Origin: a virus | Virus record (IMG/VR): IMGVR_UViG_3300044691_000290 | Coordinates: 1-58,888 of that record | DNA: 58,888 bases | Reading direction: 5' to 3' (one strand) | Part shown: positions 49,730-56,402 of the stretch, piece after piece | Position numbering within the stretch: the stretch's first letter is position 1 | How the letters are laid out: every line of letters begins with the position of its first letter | Notes under the pieces: generated by a model | Database searches by the model: none | Seen by the model: the letters and a program-made list of their open reading frames with translations, nothing else | What the model was told of the DNA's origin: nothing | Position numbers and translations under genes: made by a program

Positions 49730-49775
49730 TCAGCGGTCTCAAAAGCAAGTTCGACGCATAAACCGAGGAGCGAAA

Positions 49776-49946
49776 ATGGATGACGAATATTTAGAACTTC
49801 GCGCGGCTGTGAAACGGCTTTACTATGCCGCTTATTGGACGCCGGACCGCCCCTGCGATGAAGTAAAACTGTGGGAGGATGTGCGGGAAGCCGCTGGATT
49901 TACTCCCGGAGAGACGCGCAAGCGCCTTGGGGCTACCCGGTCTTGA
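49776..49946 (+). CDS. Small hypothetical protein
   Basis: 56 residues with GAGGAGC upstream. Helix (EYLELRAAVKRLYYAAYWTPD). The junction repeat lies just before its ribosome-binding site, here as non-coding DNA. Confidence 0.6.
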   Translation: MDDEYLELRAAVKRLYYAAYWTPDRPCDEVKLWEDVREAAGFTPGETRKRLGATRS

Positions 49947-49966
49947 TCAGAAACCAAGGATACAAA

Positions 49967-50143
49967 ATGATGGACCCGACCCTCCGAGGCGAATGCGATC
50001 ATGAACTTACACTTTTGCGCCGTCCCGTGACAACCGCGCCTCCCAGGTTCGACCGCTTCTCTTGCAGTAAGTGCCTGGCGGTTTTATGGGTGCCTATAGA
50101 GCATCCTCAGTTCATACACGCTTCGGACAAAATTAGCTGTTGA
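49967..50143 (+). CDS. Small protein with CxxC
   Basis: 58 residues, AAGGA upstream; CDHELT...FSCSKCLAVLW is a possible zinc ribbon. Its TGA lies in promoter copy 11. Confidence 0.55.
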   Translation: MMDPTLRGECDHELTLLRRPVTTAPPRFDRFSCSKCLAVLWVPIEHPQFIHASDKISC

Positions 50144-50167
50144 CTTTCCGTTTTGGTGCGGTAATGT
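50140..50167 (+). promoter_or_regulatory. Phage promoter element, copy 11
   Basis: TTGACTTTCCGTTTTGG, 16-base spacer, TAATGT. Preceded by CTTCGGACAAAATTAG, a segment repeated before copy 12. Confidence 0.85.
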
Positions 50168-50190
50168 TGCGGCGGAAACGGGAGAGCGAC

Positions 50191-50364
50191 ATGACCAAGA
50201 CGCGCAAGAGCACCCCAAAATACGAAGTTTATCACACTGACGGGCTGGTGATTCTGAGCGGCATTTCCCATACTGAAGCCACCAATTTCGCTCGCCAGAT
50301 GGACGAAGGCTCGAAGAAAAAGCGCTTCGCAGTGCGGCCCGTAGAGCGGCAGGCTGCAGCGTGA
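50191..50364 (+). CDS. Small basic protein
   Basis: 57 residues (MTKTRKSTPKYEVYHTDGLVILSGISHTEATNFARQMDEG...). GGGAGAGCGAC ribosome-binding region identical to that at 50900. GTGA-coupled downstream. Confidence 0.6.
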   Translation: MTKTRKSTPKYEVYHTDGLVILSGISHTEATNFARQMDEGSKKKRFAVRPVERQAAA

Positions 50365-50741
50365 CATTCAGAGGCACACAAGACGAGATCGCGTCGCTAA
50401 ATATCGGTGACACGCTCTATCATTTCGACGGCAACCGGCGCGTCTACCATCCTGACCGCCACAGTGGACCGATTTACGAAAGGCATTTCGAACTTGTCGT
50501 GATTATCGGCGAAACCAAATTATCTTGGATAATGGATCGTTACAAAAATAAGGTGAACAAGAAGACGCTAGAATCCGCTTGCCAGTTCGCGGAGCGCGGC
50601 TACTTCACCAAAGCAGGTATGGATGCCGATATCTGGAGCCATGACCATCGTCACAAAATTATCGATGGGGTCCGACACGTTGATACAGAGCGATTAAAGG
50701 AAATCGCGCGAATCCTTGGCTACGACGCGACGCGCCCGTGA
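50361..50741 (+). CDS. Hypothetical protein
   Basis: 126 residues, beta-rich N-terminal half (SLNIGDTLYHFDGNRRVYHPDRHSGPIYERHFELVVIIGETKLSW), helical C-terminus. Coupled to the helicase remnant that follows. Unknown. Confidence 0.6.
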   Translation: MTFRGTQDEIASLNIGDTLYHFDGNRRVYHPDRHSGPIYERHFELVVIIGETKLSWIMDRYKNKVNKKTLESACQFAERGYFTKAGMDADIWSHDHRHKIIDGVRHVDTERLKEIARILGYDATRP

Positions 50742-50854
50742 CCGTCCAACTCCGTCCCAACCAAATCGAAGCGGCCGACGCCGTGGAGGACGCCTTCCGG
50801 GCCGGCATCAACCGCCCCTTGGTCGACTCCTGCGTCGGCTTCGGACAAAATTAG
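50738..50854 (+). pseudogene. Truncated copy of SF2 helicase 5' end
   Basis: 38 codons from GTG reading VTVQLRPNQIEAADAVEDAFRAG then ...NRPLVDSCVGFGQN-stop. It matches the first 37 residues of the intact helicase at 51094, but the Walker A CVGSGKS is replaced by CVGFGQN and a stop. The break coincides with the repeat CTTCGGACAAAATTAG. DNA identity to the intact copy is about 90 percent over 65 bases. Confidence 0.75.
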
Positions 50855-50857
50855 TTG

Positions 50858-50885
50858 TTGACTTTCCGTTTTGGTGCGGTAGGTT
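50858..50885 (+). promoter_or_regulatory. Phage promoter element, copy 12
   Basis: TTGACTTTCCGTTTTGG, 16-base spacer, TAGGTT; nearly identical to copy 11 including 17 bases upstream. Confidence 0.85.
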
Positions 50886-50911
50886 CGCTTTACCAGCAAC
50901 GGGAGAGCGAC

Positions 50912-51097
50912 ATGAGGCTAAAAACAGCAACGGCACGGTTTGAGGGTGATAGCGTCGCAGTCGATACCAGCGAGCGACGCTGCGTTTATATGGCGTCCCC
51001 TCTCGCAGGAATGCGAAGCCCCGTGGAGCGCGCCAATATGTATTTGCGCTCGTTACGTCCGCTTGGTTATGACGTGACGTTACTGGATGAGGTATGA
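50912..51097 (+). CDS. Small deoxyribosyltransferase-like protein
   Basis: 61 residues. RRCVYMASPLAGMRSPVERANMYLRSLRPLGYDVTLLDEV has the first strand and helix of the nucleoside deoxyribosyltransferase-like fold (compare the 46824 gene), but no catalytic half. ATGA-coupled to the helicase. Confidence 0.55.
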   Translation: MRLKTATARFEGDSVAVDTSERRCVYMASPLAGMRSPVERANMYLRSLRPLGYDVTLLDEV

Positions 51098-52710
51098 CCC
51101 TAACCCTCCGTCCTAACCAGCTAGCCGCAGCCGATGCGGTCGAGGACGCCTTCCGGGCCGGTATCAACCGGCCCTTGGTGGACTCCTGCGTCGGCTCGGG
51201 TAAGTCGCTGATCATGGCGGAACTGGCGCGCCGCGCCATAGAGCGCGGCGAGCGCGTCATCATCGGCGCCCATACTCGCGAGCTGGTCGAGCAGAACGCC
51301 GCGGCCTGCCGCTCGTTGGGCCTGCAGTGCGGTATCAACGCCGCCAGCCTTGGCGAGCGCACCTGGCGCGCTCCGGTCATCTCAGCCGCGATCCAATCCG
51401 TTTACAAGTCCGCGCAAAGCTTCGGTCCGATCGGCATGTTCCTTGGGGACGAGGCGCATCTCTGGCCCCACTCCGAGGCTGGCATGTACCGCGCGCTGGT
51501 GCGCGACCTTGGCAACCCGCGCGCAGCCGGCTTCTCGGGCACTGTGTTCCGCTTGCAGGGCGGCAGCCTGGTCGAGGGCGAAGGCGCCCCATTCGATCGC
51601 GTGGTGTATCGCTACGGCATTGTTGACGGGATCCGCGACGGCTATCTCGTGCCTGCGTTCAGTGTCACGGCCGACGACAAGATCGACCCGACCAAGCTCA
51701 AGACGCGGCAGGGCGAGTTCACAGGGGACTCGCAGGACGCGCAAATGCTTGACCTGATGGACAACCATTTGGCGCAGATGTGCCACCACGGACGCGCCCG
51801 CCGCGCATGGCTGGTGTTCGAGGCATCGACCAAGGCAGCTCGGGCGATGGCGGAACGTTGCAACGAGTGGGGCGTGCCCACGGGCCTAGTGCTTGGCGAG
51901 ACGCCAGCGGGAGAGCGGGCGCGCACCATTAGCGACTACCGAGCGGGGCGCCTCAAATGCTTGGTCAACGTCGCAGCGCTTACTACGGGTTTCGACGTGC
52001 AGCAGTGCGATATGCTTGTGATGCGGCGTCGTACCAAGTCGCTCGGGCTGTACCTGCAGATGACCGGCCGCATCCTCCGCACGATCGGCGGCAATATCGA
52101 AGCTTCCATCGCGGCCGGCAAGCCCGACGCCATCGTTTTGGATTTTGCCGGCAACATCGACGCGCACGGCCCGCTTGATTTTATAAGGCCAAAAGACACC
52201 GCAGCGCGGCTGGTGAGTTGCGAGGAGTGTGGCAAGCGCAACGCAGCGGCGGCCATGAAATGCTGGTCCTGCGACGAGCCCATGACGAAACTGTGCCCGG
52301 CGTGCCTCGTGGCCGTGCAGAAAGGCATACTGGATTGCCCCGGATGCGGGTATGACATGCGCGTCGGTGGCGGGGCGGAAGGGGGGAGGCCGGCGCAGAA
52401 GCTTCTGGACACGCCTAGCGGTGCGGCTTTGATTAGTTCCTACAAGCCTGCGAGTGAGAGGGCTGGCGGTTGGTTGCCCGTGCGGCGGGTATGGGAACGG
52501 GACGGCGTGGTGACGGTGGCGACGGCGGACGAGACGTGGGAACTGCCCGAAGCACTCCGGGACGTGGCACAGGATGCGCGATACGTGCGCGTCGGCGTGG
52601 GGCTGTTGGTGCCAAATGGTCTGAATCGCAACAGTATACGACAGTACGGTCCAGACGGCGCAATGCTTTTGGTTCCGATGCCGTCCGCCGCTCCCGAAAC
52701 TATTGGTTGA
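51094..52710 (+). CDS. SF2 DEAH helicase with C-terminal zinc fingers
   Basis: 538 residues. Walker A CVGSGKS, motif II GDEAH, motif III GFSGT, motif V TTGFDVQQCD, motif VI QMTGRILRT. Then a four-Cys/four-Cys zinc array (CEECGKRNAAAAMKCWSC; CPACLVAV...DCPGCGYD). UvsW/RecG-like or type III restriction-like in layout; a branch-migration or remodelling role in replication is most likely. Ends near the DNA repeat with copy 13. Confidence 0.85.
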   Translation: MTLTLRPNQLAAADAVEDAFRAGINRPLVDSCVGSGKSLIMAELARRAIERGERVIIGAHTRELVEQNAAACRSLGLQCGINAASLGERTWRAPVISAAIQSVYKSAQSFGPIGMFLGDEAHLWPHSEAGMYRALVRDLGNPRAAGFSGTVFRLQGGSLVEGEGAPFDRVVYRYGIVDGIRDGYLVPAFSVTADDKIDPTKLKTRQGEFTGDSQDAQMLDLMDNHLAQMCHHGRARRAWLVFEASTKAARAMAERCNEWGVPTGLVLGETPAGERARTISDYRAGRLKCLVNVAALTTGFDVQQCDMLVMRRRTKSLGLYLQMTGRILRTIGGNIEASIAAGKPDAIVLDFAGNIDAHGPLDFIRPKDTAARLVSCEECGKRNAAAAMKCWSCDEPMTKLCPACLVAVQKGILDCPGCGYDMRVGGGAEGGRPAQKLLDTPSGAALISSYKPASERAGGWLPVRRVWERDGVVTVATADETWELPEALRDVAQDARYVRVGVGLLVPNGLNRNSIRQYGPDGAMLLVPMPSAAPETIG

Positions 52711-52734
52711 CTTTCCGAATTGATGCGGTAGTGT
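52707..52734 (+). promoter_or_regulatory. Phage promoter element, copy 13
   Basis: TTGACTTTCCGAATTGAT, 16-base spacer, TAGTGT; its TGA is the helicase stop codon. Confidence 0.8.
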
Positions 52735-52755
52735 GCCGCAAGAGGAGCTTACACA

Positions 52756-53199
52756 ATGAAGTGCTACCTGTTCGACATTGATGGCACGGTTGCAGACCTG
52801 TCACATCGTCTTCACCACATTCAAGGGGAAAAGAAAGACTGGCCGGCATTCTTTGCCGATTGTCACGGCGATGCGCCGATCCCACACATAATAAAACTGG
52901 CACATGATTTGGCGCTAGAAACAGATATAGTTTTCGTTTCTGGTCGTTCAGATCAGGTACGAGAGCAAACGCTGGCGTGGCTTCAAACACATTTTGGCGA
53001 CTTGATTCATTCGCCCGGCATTTACATGCGTCGCGAAGGCGATCACAGGCCCGATAACTTGGTCAAAGCCGAACTGCTCGACCGCATTCTAAAAGATGGG
53101 TACGAGCCTATCATGGCTTTCGACGATCGCGATCAAGTTGTGAAAATGTGGCGCGAGCGCGGCATACCGTGTGCTCAGGTAGCCGAAGGCGCTTTCTGA
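52756..53199 (+). CDS. HAD phosphatase, PNK-type
   Basis: 147 residues. FDIDGTVADLSHR (motif I DxD), VFVSGRSDQVREQT (motif II), then the LVKAELLDRIL and MAFDDRDQVVKMWRERGI (motif III) pattern of the T4 polynucleotide-kinase 3'-phosphatase domain. The kinase half is absent. Likely dephosphorylates DNA/RNA 3' ends or nucleotides. Confidence 0.85.
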   Translation: MKCYLFDIDGTVADLSHRLHHIQGEKKDWPAFFADCHGDAPIPHIIKLAHDLALETDIVFVSGRSDQVREQTLAWLQTHFGDLIHSPGIYMRREGDHRPDNLVKAELLDRILKDGYEPIMAFDDRDQVVKMWRERGIPCAQVAEGAF

Positions 53200-53223
53200 T
53201 TCACCCAACCCCCACGAGGTACC

Positions 53224-53532
53224 ATGTCCAAACCCACCTTCCAACGCCCCCCGCTCACCCTCCCCGCCGACCGCGCCCCGGCCCCCGCTGTGCCCCTCCC
53301 ACCCCTCCTACTCCAATTTCCCACGCCCTGGATCGTCGGCGCCTATGGCGACATTTGGGTCGCGGCGGACATGGAGCGCGCGCCCTCGGAGCCGTCCAGC
53401 TGGCGTGCCATCTCTCCGATGCCGCGGCTTGTGATGGAGTGCTCGCTATGGGAAGATAAGATGCTGCCGGGGCTCGCGGAACTGATCGTCGAGGCTGTGA
53501 ATACCTTGGGCGCAGCGCGTCCCCCATACTGA
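53224..53532 (+). CDS. Hypothetical protein ending -RPPY
   Basis: 102 residues. Pro-rich N-terminal third (residues about 5-35), a WIVGAYGDIWVAAD segment, a helical end (LPGLAELIVEAVNTLGAARPPY). One of six proteins with the -PPY end. Unknown. Confidence 0.65.
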   Translation: MSKPTFQRPPLTLPADRAPAPAVPLPPLLLQFPTPWIVGAYGDIWVAADMERAPSEPSSWRAISPMPRLVMECSLWEDKMLPGLAELIVEAVNTLGAARPPY

Positions 53533-53558
53533 GCCCCAAGGCCCCGAGGAGCGCTGAG

Positions 53559-53639
53559 ATGCCCTGCGTCGAAACAACTCTATTGCGGTTCGCGTTTTTG
53601 CTTGCGATGTTTACGCTAATTGTGAATTGGCTCGGATAG
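53559..53639 (+). CDS. 26-residue membrane peptide
   Basis: MPCVETTLLRFAFLLAMFTLIVNWLG with CGAGGAG upstream and the next gene 4 bases later. One membrane segment. Confidence 0.55.
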   Translation: MPCVETTLLRFAFLLAMFTLIVNWLG

Positions 53640-53643
53640 ACGC

Positions 53644-53922
53644 GTGACTGACGCCGCCCAAATACTCTCGCTCTGCGACGCTGGCGAAACCCCGGCCGCG
53701 ATCGCTGCTGCCCTGTCCCTGCCACCGGGCCGCGTCTATGCCATCCTGCGGCGGGAGCGGCCCAACCGCACCCGCGCCCCTCGCAGTCCCACGTCGGACA
53801 AGCCGCGAATGATGCGGGGCTTGGCGGCTGCGGGCATTGCGCCGAAGCGGATCGCGGTTTTGCTGGAGGTGGCGCCGGCGTATGTCTACCGGGTATTGGC
53901 GCAGAATGGAGACCGAGCATGA
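53644..53922 (+). CDS. Double helix-turn-helix protein
   Basis: 92 residues from GTG. Two HTH-like repeats: QILSLCDAGETPAAIAAALSLPPGRVYAILRRERPN and MRGLAAAGIAPKRIAVLLEVAPAYVYRVLAQNG, separated by a basic linker. Candidate DNA-binding regulator, possibly of the promoter network. ATGA-coupled downstream. Confidence 0.7.
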   Translation: MTDAAQILSLCDAGETPAAIAAALSLPPGRVYAILRRERPNRTRAPRSPTSDKPRMMRGLAAAGIAPKRIAVLLEVAPAYVYRVLAQNGDRA

Positions 53923-54140
53923 GCCGCGAATTCAAAGTCACGCTTACGCCAGCCGATGAAGCCCTGTTCAAGTTCGACGCCGAAAACAACGTCGAGCCAG
54001 CGCGGACGATTGCGGAGCGGCTTGCTCTGAAATGGAGCACCTATCTCCGGCCCGAAATGGTTGACGACATCGCGTGCGCGATCGAGGATGCCAGAAATTT
54101 AGGAGAACGCCGCGGTATCTTCACCGCCCCGCTCTCCTGA
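53919..54140 (+). CDS. Small hypothetical protein
   Basis: 73 residues (MSREFKVTLTPADEALFKFDAENNVEPARTIAERLALKW...). Helical middle; coupled to the HTH protein gene, so perhaps its partner. Confidence 0.6.
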   Translation: MSREFKVTLTPADEALFKFDAENNVEPARTIAERLALKWSTYLRPEMVDDIACAIEDARNLGERRGIFTAPLS

Positions 54141-54156
54141 GCGCTTCAAGTAGTTG

Positions 54157-54184
54157 TTGACTTTCCGCATTAGAGCGGTACACT
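54157..54184 (+). promoter_or_regulatory. Phage promoter element, copy 14
   Basis: TTGACTTTCCGCATTAGAG, 16-base spacer, TACACT, followed by a CT run and AAAGGA. Confidence 0.85.
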
Positions 54185-54206
54185 CTCTCTCTCTCTAAAG
54201 GACACC

Positions 54207-54446
54207 ATGACGCAGCCCCACCCTGCCACAACTGATTGCTTCTCCAAGGCCGGCGCTTCTCAGCTCGCCGAGACCATCACAACGTACTGGCACAGCCGCG
54301 GCTATCCGTGGGTAGCAGTCGAGCGCTACGTGCTGCCGGATCGCCCGAGCATGTGGGGCGTGCGGTCGAACCTGGTGGACGGCTTGCCGCCGACGCGCCG
54401 GCCCGGCAGGACGCTACGGGAGAGAAGAATGGAGTTTTTGAGGTGA
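54207..54446 (+). CDS. Small hypothetical protein
   Basis: 79 residues (KAGASQLAETITTYWHSRGYPWVAVERYVLP then MWGVRSNLVDGLPP). This resembles short phage proteins with the W...G..vRSnl.nG.P pattern; function unknown. GTGA-coupled downstream. Confidence 0.65.
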   Translation: MTQPHPATTDCFSKAGASQLAETITTYWHSRGYPWVAVERYVLPDRPSMWGVRSNLVDGLPPTRRPGRTLRERRMEFLR

Positions 54447-54673
54447 GCGGCATCTACGTGTACACCTGCGCCTTTGGCGAGGTGCGGCTCCCTGAAGCGA
54501 CCACGGTTCGCATGAACAAGAACGGCTGGCCCGATCGTCGGTTCGCCGAAGGACGACGGTATACGGCGTACTTACGTCATATCGACAAAAAGGCGGAACG
54601 AGAGTTTCTTGCGGGACGTTACCTCGAAAGCGCACCACCGTATAGCACTTGGAAATGGAGCGATGCGTCGTGA
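54443..54673 (+). CDS. Small hypothetical protein
   Basis: 76 residues from GTG (VSGIYVYTCAFGEVRLPEATTVRMNKNGWPDRRFAEG...). Beta-rich with basic charge; coupled to the next GTG. Contains an internal APPY close to the C-terminus. Unknown. Confidence 0.6.
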   Translation: MSGIYVYTCAFGEVRLPEATTVRMNKNGWPDRRFAEGRRYTAYLRHIDKKAEREFLAGRYLESAPPYSTWKWSDAS

Positions 54674-54834
54674 AAATATTCCCTCGGGATCAATGGGGGC
54701 GAATCCCCGCGATATGCGCGCCCCGCTGGACGCTCACATGGTCGTGGCCACGCGGGAAAGTGGCTTGGTTCTTTTGGAATTTGGGTGGAATGTATCGCAT
54801 CGGTCCAATTACGCTTTGGTTGGGCAGCAAGTGA
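54670..54834 (+). CDS. Trp-rich small protein
   Basis: 54 residues from GTG 54670. Seven Trp in VKIFPRDQWGRIP...RWTLTWSWPRGKVAWFFWNLGGMYRIGPITLWLG. Coupled by GTGA on both sides, which supports translation. Possibly membrane-active. Confidence 0.55.
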   Translation: MKIFPRDQWGRIPAICAPRWTLTWSWPRGKVAWFFWNLGGMYRIGPITLWLGSK

Positions 54835-55085
54835 GCGGGCCAAAGAAAATCGATCCAAACTTCGCTCCGGGCTCGCATGGCTGTCACGAAGCCCTGCACA
54901 TGACGAGCTTTCTAATCAGCGCGATCGACAACGAGCTTTGCGAGCACGAAGCCATAAAGGCCAATAAAGAATGGCGCAAGCTGGCTGTTCTAGCCGCCGA
55001 ATCCTTGGAGAGGCTGTATAGCGCAATCGGCAAGGATCATATTAGGTCAGCTTCCGAAACGCAGAGCGTTGACTTTCCGCACTAA
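54831..55085 (+). CDS. Small helical protein
   Basis: 84 residues from GTG 54831 (VSGPKKIDPNFAPGSHGCHEALHMTSFLISAIDNELCEHEA...). Helix-rich; the line GCHEALHMTSFLIxxIDxELxEH..I..N.EW..LA..A...L..LYQ is seen in phage proteins of unknown role. It reads through promoter copy 15, ending SVDFPH. Confidence 0.65.
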   Translation: MSGPKKIDPNFAPGSHGCHEALHMTSFLISAIDNELCEHEAIKANKEWRKLAVLAAESLERLYSAIGKDHIRSASETQSVDFPH

Positions 55086-55096
55086 AACGACGTGTT
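55069..55096 (+). promoter_or_regulatory. Copy 15 of promoter element, -10 lost
   Basis: TTGACTTTCCGCACTAAAA is intact but the -10 position reads CGTGTT. A consensus promoter starts one base earlier than its end, so the element may act as an upstream binding site. Confidence 0.6.
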
Positions 55097-55123
55097 GACA
55101 AACCCCGTCCCTCCTGCTAGAAT
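55095..55123 (+). promoter_or_regulatory. Near-consensus sigma70 promoter
   Basis: TTGACA, exactly 17 bases, TAGAAT. The best match to consensus in the window. It would start transcription near 55130, just before the 55133 gene and the structured region. Confidence 0.8.
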
Positions 55124-55132
55124 GGAACCACA

Positions 55133-55327
55133 ATGAAAGCTTTTCTGTTCGTCATGATTCTGATGACCCCTGACGGCAAGCTGCCTCCGCAACAGGAGCC
55201 GATGGACACCATGGAAGCCTGCGTGGCCCGCGTCGCGGAGATGCAGACCAAAATGGCTGCCGTGAATGAGAATTTCGGCTTTCAGACGACATGCGTCCAA
55301 ATGTCCAAGAAGGCCGATCCGGCTTAA
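55133..55327 (+). CDS. Small secreted or membrane protein
   Basis: 64 residues. MKAFLFVMILM start, then DGKLPPQQEPMDTMEACVARVAEMQTKMAAVNENFGFQTTCVQM. The pattern of a small exported phage protein with two Cys. Start lies about 3 bases after the predicted +1, so translation may be leaderless. Confidence 0.6.
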   Translation: MKAFLFVMILMTPDGKLPPQQEPMDTMEACVARVAEMQTKMAAVNENFGFQTTCVQMSKKADPA

Positions 55328-55870
55328 GCCTAAAGCGTTCCTGTGCGCCGCTCACCAAGTCAGTATAGTCCCCGTGGGGATAGAGCGGCGTTCAAGAGTG
55401 CTAACGTAATTCGGAGCGGGTACCGGCCGGTAAACCCACGCGCCGCCCTTCGCCACAGAGGGCGCTCCGGATACGCGGCGGCTATCCCTCTGCGGAGGCG
55501 AACCGTAACGTCGGGCATCCTGTGGTCCCGACCGCCGCGTTTTCAATCTAAACCCCCTCGGGGGTCACGCGGCGACCAGCGCGGAACGTAGAATGACGAT
55601 CACGCGAGGCGGGGCCTGACTACACGGGGATGTCCCGGTCACGGAATCACCGCACGATAACCAAAGGTCGCCGTGTGCGGCTCGCTGGCGCCGCGTTTTC
55701 AATCAGGTGGGGAAGTCGGAAGTAAGCGCAGGGGAATCCCCAACCCTGCTACGAAGGCGGATGGGTGCTCGAATTGACGAGACAGCACGGCTAAGGCGGT
55801 GACTGCTGCCAAGACGTAACCCACCTGATGCTCACTCTAGCTTCCGCGGAGGCGGCTAACAGCGCGCCCC
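55328..55870 (+). ncRNA. 543-base structured non-coding region, candidate large RNA
   Basis: No credible ORF. Many perfect stems: GGGTACCGGCCGGTAAACCC (55420-55439), GTCGGG/CCCGAC (around 55511-55530), ACCCCC-TC-GGGGGT (55552-55565), GCAGGG/CCCTGC, CTCG-AATTGA-CGAG, and a long-range TCAGGTGGG/CCCACCTGA enclosing about 110 bases. CGCCGCGTTTTCAATC occurs twice (55533-55548 and 55689-55704). Placed between a consensus promoter and the small terminase gene. The class is unknown; large ornate phage RNAs such as GOLLD, ROOL or skipping-rope are candidates. Confidence 0.6.
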
Positions 55871-56314
55871 ATGGCGACAACCCTAACAGACGAGCAGCGC
55901 GCCTTCATCATCTGGTCGATCGCGCACTGCAAAGAGCCTGAACATATCGTCTACAGTTTCAACGAGCGGTGGAAAGCGAAGCCACCTTGCACCATCGGCG
56001 ATGTCGGTGCTTGTGATCCCAAACGCTTGACCGGCGAGTGGCTGGCCTATTTCAACGAAGAGCGCGAGACGTTTCTAGCAGCGCCAACCACAGACAAGCG
56101 CATTCGTATGGCGCTGCTTAATCGCGTTATCATGGACCTGGAAAGCCGCGGCATGTACCGGACGGACCCGAAAGGGTTCCTTCAAGCCGTCGAGCTGATG
56201 GCCAAGGAGGATGCTGGGTTCTTTGCGCCCAAGGCTCTGCCGGGGGCGAAGGCGTCGGGCCGCATCGAGTTTAGCTTCGAGGCGGATCCGCTGCCGCCTG
56301 TGCCGCCTTACTGA
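55871..56314 (+). CDS. Small terminase subunit (DUF2280-like), -PPY end
   Basis: 147 residues. HTH-type N-terminus and a DUF2280-like line (EQRAFIIWSIAHCKEPEHIVYSFNERW, VGACDPKRLTGEWLAYFNEERETFLA, RIRMALLNRVIMDLESRGM, LLxxAAKE-type AVELMAKEDAG). Binds the packaging start site and regulates the large terminase. No good ribosome-binding site is within 20 bases of the ATG, so upstream RNA structure may control translation. Ends -PPVPPY. Confidence 0.7.
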   Translation: MATTLTDEQRAFIIWSIAHCKEPEHIVYSFNERWKAKPPCTIGDVGACDPKRLTGEWLAYFNEERETFLAAPTTDKRIRMALLNRVIMDLESRGMYRTDPKGFLQAVELMAKEDAGFFAPKALPGAKASGRIEFSFEADPLPPVPPY

Positions 56315-56320
56315 TTCGTG

Positions 56321-56349
56321 TTGACTTTCCGCATTAAAGCGGGTAGGGT
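56321..56349 (+). promoter_or_regulatory. Phage promoter element, copy 16
   Basis: TTGACTTTCCGCATTAAAG, 17-base spacer, TAGGGT; drives the genes leading to the large terminase. Confidence 0.85.
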
Positions 56350-56402
56350 GCACGCTTCCCGTACCGGGGATCGGGACCGGACTAACTTTTCACAGGGGCC
56401 AC

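Noticed and set aside
55328-55870. Group I intron, RNase P or tmRNA as identity of the structured region
   Set aside because: GACTACACGG at about 55617 recalls a group I core, but the other conserved core segments and split exons were not found; the RNase P and tmRNA signatures are absent. The neighbouring genes look complete.
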